This document shows, piece by piece, positions 56,989-64,000 of a stretch of DNA of 64,000 nt. Each line of letters opens with the position of its first letter. Position 1 is the first letter of the stretch. A model generated the notes under the pieces. That model was not told the origin of the DNA. It saw only the letters and a list, made by a program, of their open reading frames with translations, and did no database searches. The translations under genes were made by a program, and so were the position numbers. This DNA comes from Gibbula magus (lineage: Eukaryota; Mollusca; Gastropoda; Trochida; Trochidae), in the NCBI GenBank assembly GCA_936450465.1, contig OW388290.1, positions 28,757,457 through 28,821,456 on the forward strand, read 5' to 3'.

Positions 56989-57149
56989 ATAAACAGCTTC
57001 ACGATTGCTCAGCGCTCAAAATGATGGCTGCGGCCATGACTGCGAGAAGCGTGACGTCATATGAAGGGAGATAACTCTAGCGCATCGAAGAGCTTAAGTT
57101 TCGGGGGGTCATCTCAAAACTAAAATGTACTTTAAGTATAAACTAACAC
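56989..57149 (-). repeat. Split direct repeat B, outer copy
   Basis: 161 bp, identical to 52893-53053. It is the 5' end of the element in coding direction and the likely place of its promoter. Confidence 0.9.
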
Positions 57150-57996
57150 CATAATAGCGAATGACTGGCTGCGATCATCGACGAAACAACAGAAAAACGA
57201 AGCTAACCATATTCCTAAATTTCATTGGTTGAATATAATGTTCTTTACTTCTATTGGCTCACTATGTCTAGACTGAATGTCACCTATATGTGTAGGCCTA
57301 TCTTCAATCAACGAAGGGCCAGTTTAGTGTCATCAGTTACGTCACATGACAGGACCTTGGCAATATTGTTGACGCGCAACCTCTTATATAATTGAACCGG
57401 CCAAGTGGCAGGTATCCGGCATCAAAGAAAAGGTGTTAATGCATTAAATGTAATTAGAGATTGTTAAATTCAGGACTAACTTCTCAACAATATAGGATTA
57501 AATTTTTTTTAAATATAGCATTCTACAATAACATTTCATAGATTTTACCAAAATTTTAATGTTAGAACGGAATGAAAGAAAATGTGTACCGAAAAAGAAA
57601 ACGCCCTTTTCATTTCGATTTGAAATTAATAATGGTTACTTATCATATATCACATTTTTCTTGAACATTAAACTAACTTATATAGAAAATTAGCGGGACT
57701 GACGAGTCCTGGCGGATAAACGTGGAAAAGAAATATACATATTTCAGAATTAAGACGTTATATATAAGGATACATATTGGAGTTATACATACATGTAGGC
57801 AGCATTTGCATTGACTTTGTGTATTTTGAAATATATGCTATTTATTGCCACATCCATATAGAAATCACCTTGTCCTAAATCGTCTTTTGCGTATTTATTA
57901 ATTATTGCATTCGGTCTTATATTTGATATTTATTCAAATGTAATAAGCATATGCATATGTGTGCGTGTACACTGCAGTAGTCTTCATGTAATTTTC

Positions 57997-60693
57997 TACC
58001 AATTGTTGATTACAGAAACGAAAATTCTCTATGCGAAATTAATTTAACACGAAAAGAAGTTGAAGATATTCTCCTATCGGTTGACATAAATAAGGCAAGT
58101 GGCCCTGACAATCTCAGTAACAGATTTATCAAGCTTACAGCAGAATCGTTATCCCTTCCCCTTACATATTTATTTAATAAGTCATTGTGTGATTGTAAAT
58201 TTCCTTCGATTTGGAAAGAAGCTTCTGTTATTCCCCTGCACAAGAAGGGTAGTGTAAATGAATGTCAAAATTATAGACCCGTTGCACTTACGAGCTGCAT
58301 TGGGAAGGTATTTGAAAAATGCGTATTCAAGTATGTTTTTAACTTTTTTCGAGATAACAATGTTCTAACTAATTTACAATCAGGATTTATGCCAGGTGAT
58401 TGTACTGCGTACCAACTTACATATCTATATGACTTCATAGCAAATGCTCTTGATAATGGAAAAGAGGTAAAAGCCGTTTTCTGTGACATAAGCAAAGCGT
58501 TTGACAAAGTTTGGCACAATGGTATCATTCATAAATTAGAAGCCTATGGAATTCGTGGCAGTTTACTTCAATGGTTTCGCGACTATCTTAAAAACAGACT
58601 TCAAAAAGTAGTAATAGAAGGCCAAACATCAGACTTAAAACACATATCGTCAGGAGTCCCTCAAGGATCTGTGTTAGGGCCACTACTATTTTTAGTTTAT
58701 ATAAATGACATTGTTGACGGTATCAACAGCAATATAAGATTATTTGCCGACGATACATCCGTGTACATAGTTGTAGAAGATCCCGATAACGCAACGAGAA
58801 TTTTGAATAATGATCTAGGTCGTATTTCTGATTGGGCCGATGCGTGGCAAGTTAATTTCAATCCGACAAAAACTGAAGCAATTTTATTCTCCCGCAAAAT
58901 TAACCCCTCTGTCTCAAAACCCATAGAAATGAAAGGATCGCAAGTAACTGAGGTAAGTTTCCATAAACATTTAGGTGTTTATCTGCAGAAAGATTGTTTT
59001 TGGAAAAAACAAATTGAAGAATTAGCAAAAACTGTAAGTCCTATGGTGAATTGTTTAAGAAGCTTTAAATATAGATTGACTAGACATACACTCGAATGTA
59101 TGTATACCTATTACATACTTCCACATTTCGATTATTGTTGTCATATTTGGGACAATTGTACTAAGGAACAATCGAATATACTTGAACACTTGCAACTAGA
59201 CGCTTTAAGAACGATTTGTGGAGCTGTGAGAGGAACTAGCCATGAGAAAATATACAAGGAAACTAATTTCATACCTTTAGCGAAGCGTAGGGAAATAAAG
59301 AAACTAACTCTATTTTACAAAATGAGAAATGACCTCACTCCAAATTACTTATCTGATATAATACCCCAACAGGTTTCAGATTTCAGCTTATATAATCTTA
59401 GGCCCTTTTCTCATGCACGAATTTACATACATGAGTAAATTTACACACTATGTAAATATACATACACGTGTAATAGTAAATTTACTTTTTGTACTCATGT
59501 AGTTAAGCAATATGTTGTATTTGTCAATTACATACAGCCATGTTATACATTATATAAACGAAAAGGTATGAATAGATTCATTCTCGCACCAGATTTCGTG
59601 ATGTAAGACTTCTTACCTCCAAAAGGAAAAGGGATTTCTCCTTTTTTCAGAGTACATACATTGTCCTGAGTCTTGTTCAAGAAAAGAGAGTATGGTTAAA
59701 AGAGAAGATAAGGGTTTGGTGGTGTCATATGTTTATCGCATGAAAATATTACCCGATATGATGAGGTAATAAGTGTAGGATAAAACATTACCAGCGGGCA
59801 TTATCTAAAAGTATGCCCGATTCAGCGGGAAATGCCCACGGGTCGATGATAAAATTTGCAAAGATTCCTTCCTTTGGCGCTTGTACTCCGCTTCTTTTTG
59901 CATTTTCAGTAGGTCCTTTTCAGGGTGTACAACCGCAACTTTCACTCTCTCATGTCCCTGATTCTTCATTTCTCTGGAAATTGTTTGATAAATGGTCACG
60001 TGACAGAATTTGCATGGGAAGTATATGTAAATTAACATTTACATGACCTCTTGAGGTGATGTAAATTTGCTCCTCGTGCAAAAATACTCATGTATGTAAT
60101 TACATTCTCATGACACTTTTACATACTCCAAATACATTTACATACATACGTAAATTTACTCACCTAAGTAAAGGTGTGCATGAGAAAGGGGCCTTAGAAA
60201 TACTCGTAGTATTCGCACAATACGTTGTCATACAGAATCGTATGCACGTTCCTTCTTACCAGAAACTATACATTTATGGAATAATTTACCAACCGAAATA
60301 ACCAATTCGCCATCAGTAAATTCCTTTAAAAACAAATTACGGAATCAAAAAGGAAATACTCTATTTGACATGAACTTTGGAACCAGATTTTGTCAAATTA
60401 TCCATGCTCGCCTCAGATTGGGTTGTAGTGACTTAAACGGTGATAAATTTGAAAGACATATTTCGAACCATTCAGACTGTACATGTGGACATCCATGGGA
60501 GGATTCTCTCCACTACTTATTTTTCTGCCCTCATTTTAACCTTATAAGATCAGATAAATATTTTTATAGAAATGGTTTTGATCTGTATTCAATACTTTAT
60601 GGTGATCAATATTCCAACAAAATAATAAATCAGAACATTCTTGAATCTGTCCATAACTTTATTCAAGACTCGCAAAGATTTAAATCATCATAA
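57997..60693 (+). pseudogene. LINE reverse transcriptase, 5'-truncated and interrupted
   Basis: The frame is open from the 5' junction. Seen: NKASGPDNLSNRFIK, IPLHKKGSVNECQNYRPVAL, FCDISKAFDKVWH (motif A), SGVPQGSVLGPLLFLVYIND (motif B), LFADDTSVYI (motif C, FADD), HLGVYL, and a C-terminal CTCGHPWEDSLHYLFFC zinc-like knuckle (C-x-C-x7-H-x4-C). A 793-bp MITE (59401-60193) breaks the frame; leaving out the MITE and one TTA joins both halves in the same phase. No other stop or shift is visible, so the LINE copy was young when hit. It lacks its start and endonuclease. Confidence 0.9.
59401..60193. mobile_element. PIF/Harbinger-type MITE inside the LINE
   Basis: Ends are GGCCCTTTTCTCATGCAC and, reversed, GGCCCCTTTCTCATGCAC. 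It is flanked by TTA at 59398-59400 and 60194-60196. A 3-bp TWA duplication and GGCC ends fit PIF/Harbinger. Next to the ends, a TAAATTTAC(A/T)-type motif and CATACATG/CATGTATG blocks repeat in both orientations, as transposase-binding subterminal repeats would. No transposase is encoded. Confidence 0.85.
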
Positions 60694-61158
60694 ACTCCTA
60701 TAATGTATATGTTACCTTAATTTACTACTGTCAACCTTTTTGCCTTTGTGGAAATATGTGACTATTGATTTTGTATCTTACCTTTGAATATTGATTTATG
60801 TTGTATTTGTAATTGATGGAGCGGCACTTATATAAGCCCACGGCTTGTTGTGCCAATCCATATTCATGTAATTATGTTCATGAATAAAATATGTTTAAAT
60901 CAAATCATGTAATTTTCACTTAGTTTGTTGATCATTCCAGTCAATTTGATTATGAAATAACTATGTAGGAGCGGTGAATATTGTTTGCATAAATTACATT
61001 TCATTACGTTTTAACGGGGAAATAAATTTAAGCAATGTTTTATATAACACGATGTCAGATACACGGTATGAATATACTTTTCACCGATATCTAATATGAC
61101 AACAACAAATGAGATACGCTGAATGAAATGTGAGTGAATGTTTCGAATCAGTTCGTTT

Positions 61159-61955
61159 GGTGACCGGAAAAAAGTCACAGGTAAAAAAGTCACGGTAAAA
61201 AAGTCACAAATTTCTGTAGGAAAAAAGTCACAGGAAAAAAAGTCACAACTTTTTATTATCCATCAATAAAAACAATATTTCTCATAACAATATACATTAA
61301 AACAATAACATTTTAGAGACTTATTACTTATATTTCAACACTCTTTATTGATAGCACTATTCTCACAATAGACACTTTAAATACACTTGTCTCTGGACAT
61401 TTCAAAACTCTTATCTCTGGACATCATCATCATCTGGACATTTCAACACTCTTTATTGATAGCACTATTCTCACAATAGACACTTTAAATACACTTGTCT
61501 CTGGACATTTCAAAACTCTTTATTAATACGAATGTTCCATCCAACTCCATACAAAAACTCTGGAATGGTTTTTCGCTCACATGCACGGTCTTGGCAGAGC
61601 AGTTCAGCTGCTCTACTCTGCTCAATCTACTAAGTATACATACTGATTGGCTGTTAACAAAAACAACACAAGTCAACAGTTCATGGCTATTCATAGCAAT
61701 TAACAAAAACAACACTCAATTTGTGATTACAATAAAGCCAATTACCTTACTATCCAAGCTTAAATGGTTCTAAAAATATGTGGATTTACAACAAACAATA
61801 ATTTAAAATGCATATCAAAGGATTATTTACTAAAATAATGAAAGAATTAGTCACTTATATGCATTTTAATAAAATTTGTGACTTTTTTTCCTGTGACTTT
61901 TTTTCCATGACTTTTTTCCTGTGACTTTTTTCCTGTGACTTTTTTTCCGAGATTC
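61159..61955. mobile_element. 0.8 kb element with inverted arrays of GTCACAGGAAAAAA
   Basis: It is flanked by GTTCGTTT at 61151-61158 and 61956-61963. The left end repeats AAAAAAGTCAC(AGG) five times within 100 bp and the right end repeats its inverse five times. Inside, a block of about 75 bp (ACTCTTTATTGATAGCACTA on) occurs twice, at about 61340 and 61448. It shares design, but not sequence, with 50528-51815. No transposase frame is seen. Confidence 0.75.
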
Positions 61956-61963
61956 GTTCGTTT

Positions 61964-62400
61964 TGATTATGAATTCCCGATTGGGACAAGGTCGCTTGTG
62001 GGAGCGATTTACCGACTGCTGCAGTCAAGCCCAGTACCCAAGTTTGCGTCACGTGACCTCGCTACCAGGCTCGCTCGGGCCTCGCCACGCTGCGGTCACA
62101 GCACATGCACATACCCTACAGCAATGTCCCCCTTGATGGGGCAGTAGCACGTTTTTTGCTAATTTTATTTCTTTAAATTTCCCATTTATAATGATAAAGT
62201 TTATGTCATTTGAGTTTACTTTAGAGGGTGAAAAATCTTATTACACAAACCAAGTATCCGTAGTGGTAATAACAGCTAGTGTTGCGCATAAAGCAAAAAT
62301 TACATGGCGGCCATTTTATTGTGAACACAATTTATTAATTTGAATGACAAAAACGATGTCCATGGCTTTACCGAACTTGAAAACTTCAGTTTGTGTGTCT
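61964..62400. other. Short G/C-rich stretch before the satellite
   Basis: 62000-62110 is richer in G/C and CpG than its surroundings (TTGCGTCACGTGACCTCGCT, GGGCCTCGCCACGCTGCG). No gene or splice signal is recognised; the rest is A/T-rich. Confidence 0.35.
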
Positions 62401-64000
62401 GTGTTCTTAGTATCAAAAGTGGTCATTTCACAGGATGTGATACACACAGTTAATTAGTTATTTTGGGAGAAAACGTGGTCTGATTAAACTCTCTCTACAC
62501 GACATGTCTCGAAATACTACTTATATAAGACATTTAACTTTCAGTTGCATGTTAAGCTATCATTTAATCGTGTAAACTACAAACATTGGCAGAACTTGTC
62601 TTCCAAAAACCAGTGACAAACGTGGTCATCTCAGAGGATCGATGATATAGCTATTTACTGTATGGGGAATACAGCTCTTTACTTACAATATCTTTAAAAT
62701 ACCTATATATGGAAATATTAATTATGATACACATTTTACCTTCATGATGGGATGTTAAACAAGCACTCAATCTTGTAAATTATAAACTTGGGCGAAAAAT
62801 TATATAGGAAGAAACGGGGGTCTAGTTTAGATCGTTTAAATTGACATGCCATATATCTCGGAATATTACCTGAAGGAACAATTATTCTTTCCTATCGCTC
62901 AAATGTACGAAATATCATCTTTGGTCAAACAGGTATTCCAACAATTGGTTATATAGACAGAGAAAGGAGAAGAATAGAAAGGAGGTTTGCTTTAATTCGT
63001 TTTACAACTATCTTGGATTATTACTAACATTTACTATTTCCTTTACAGTTGAAATAGTTTAAAATATCAATATCAGTGGATGAGATATATACATTGGTTA
63101 TATATGGCAGAGACAGGGATCTATTTTAAATCGTTTTAGATTACATACAGCTCGCTATATGACTTATGTGATATATTTTCCTGACAGTTTACATAATAGA
63201 CAAGCTATCAATCGTATAAAATATAAACCATGGCAAAAAGCATTAACAAAAAGCATTCACTTATGTGATATATTTTTCTGACAGTTAACATAGGGCTTTC
63301 AATCGTATTAGATAGCAATTTTGGCCAAAAAACGACCCCCAAACCACTGTGGAAAGTGGTCATCTCAGTGGATGAGATATAGACATTGGTTATATAGGTG
63401 GAGACAGGGGTCTATTTGAAATTGTTCTGGATTACATATATCTCGCAATATTACTTATGTGATATATTTTCCTGTCAGTTTACATAATCAACAGGCTTTC
63501 AATCGTATTAGAAAGAAATTTTGGCAATAAACGACCCACCAAACCACTGTGGAAAGTGGTCATTTCATTGGATGAGATATAGACATTGGTTATATAGGTG
63601 GAGACAGGGGTCTATTTGAAATTGTTCTGGATTACATATATCTCGCAATATTACTTATGTGATATATTTTCCTGACAGTTTACATGATAAACAGGCTTTC
63701 AATCGTATTAGATAGAAATTTTGGCAAAAAACGACCCCAAACTACTGTGGAAAGTGGTCATCTCAATGGATGAAATATAGACATTGGTTATATAGGTGGA
63801 GACAGGGGTCTATTTGAAATTGTTCTGGATTACATATATCTCGCAATATTACTTATGTGATATATTTGCATGACAGTTTACATAATCAACAGGCTTTCAA
63901 TCGTATTAGATAGAAATTTTGGCAATAAACGACCCCCCAAACCACTGTGGAAAGTGGTCATTTCATTGGATGAGATATAGACATTGGTTATATAGGTGGA
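62400..64000 (+). repeat. Satellite of ~199 bp, array edge
   Basis: The unit carries GTGGAAAGTGGTCAT, GGATGAGATATAGACATTGG, GGAGACAGGGGTCTATT, ATCTCGCAATATTACTTATG and CTTTCAATCGTATTAGA. The CCTGACAGTT landmark lies at 63471, 63671 and about 63869, spacing 200 and 198. Units to the right are nearly alike. Units left of 63290 are increasingly diverged, one is shortened (about 63180-63280), and they fade out near 62400. The array runs past the window end. Confidence 0.88.

Larger units (their letters stand above)
52670..57149 (-). mobile_element. Ngaro/PAT-like tyrosine-recombinase retrotransposon, full length
   Basis: The 4.48 kb element reads on the minus strand: repeat B (57149-56989), gag-like frame, reverse transcriptase/RNase H, tyrosine recombinase, repeat A (53182-53054) directly joined to repeat B (53053-52893), a 94-bp spacer, and repeat A again (52798-52670). 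This B-ORFs-A.B-A layout is the split direct repeat design of Ngaro/PAT elements of the DIRS order. DIRS1-type inverted ends and a methyltransferase domain are absent. The two A copies (129 bp) and two B copies (161 bp) read as identical and all frames are open, so the insertion is young. No target duplication is seen, as expected for a recombinase-driven insertion. Confidence 0.92.
57997..60904 (+). mobile_element. 5'-truncated Jockey/CR1-type LINE with target duplication
   Basis: It is bounded by TCATGTAATTTTC at 57984-57996 and 60905-60917 (13 bp). The 5' end falls inside the coding region, so the endonuclease is missing. The 3' end is AATAAAATATGTTTAAATCA, with AAATCAAATC repetition. It is inserted in copy B of the old repeat; copy A has CTTCATGTAAAATTCAG at the matching place. 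Confidence 0.85.
52500..61150 (+). repeat. Old interspersed repeat, copy B, in three pieces
   Basis: Pieces 52500-52669, 57150-57996 and 60918-61150 align in order with copy A (24830-26110). The gaps are filled by the Ngaro-like element and by the LINE. Reference matches include CTAATCCATGTACATCGGTG, TTCCTAAATTTCATTGGTTG, GTCTAGACTGAATGTCACC and ATATGTGTGCGTGTACA. Confidence 0.65.

Overview
The window is animal nuclear DNA, most likely from a mollusc and probably a bivalve. Its genes are split by GT-AG introns and lie far apart between old and young transposable elements. The repeats point to molluscs: short elements with a hairpin head, CCGTCCGT runs and tandem cores of about 150 bp (the pearl/Helentron type of bivalves), the AAGGGAGATAACTC motif, and a Ngaro/PAT-type tyrosine-recombinase retrotransposon. 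Species cannot be told from sequence alone.

Three host genes can be rebuilt exon by exon with consistent splice phases. (1) TECPR1, + strand, is the C-terminal 588 residues in 12 exons (447-9827); the N-terminal half lies upstream of the window. (2) CEP20 (FOR20/FOPNL), - strand, is complete in five coding exons (19189 down to 11585) and lies tail-to-tail with TECPR1. (3) ADPRH (ARH1), + strand, has 11 exons (24315-38680), intact catalytic aspartates and an unusual acidic, proline-rich C-terminal tail of about 165 residues. Autophagy/lysosome tethering, centriole/cilium and ADP-ribose removal have no evident shared pathway; this is ordinary neighbourhood, not an operon.

Region by region: 0-9.8 kb, TECPR1 with MITEs, foldbacks, a LINE tail and pearl-like elements in its introns. 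9.8-11.3 kb, TECPR1 3' UTR. 11.6-19.2 kb, CEP20 with an AGGTCA-rich repeat and a 2.2 kb inverted-repeat element in its introns. 19.2-24.3 kb, intergenic repeats. 24.3-38.7 kb, ADPRH, its introns filled with a TTAA-flanked element, minisatellites, a CT microsatellite and an element with an 8-bp duplication. 38.7-52.6 kb, no recognisable host gene and many repeats. 52.6-61.1 kb, a nested stack: an old repeat broken by an intact Ngaro-like retrotransposon and by a LINE, the LINE itself broken by a PIF/Harbinger-type MITE. 61.2-62.0 kb, another inverted-array element. 62.4-64 kb, the edge of a ~199-bp satellite running out of the window.

The most interesting signal is a recurring mobile-element design: unrelated elements whose ends carry inverted clusters of a short (8-15 bp) motif, three of them with apparent 8-bp target duplications. 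One case is supported by a paralogous empty site inside this same window. The Ngaro-like element also looks recently active: its split direct repeats read as identical and all three frames are open.
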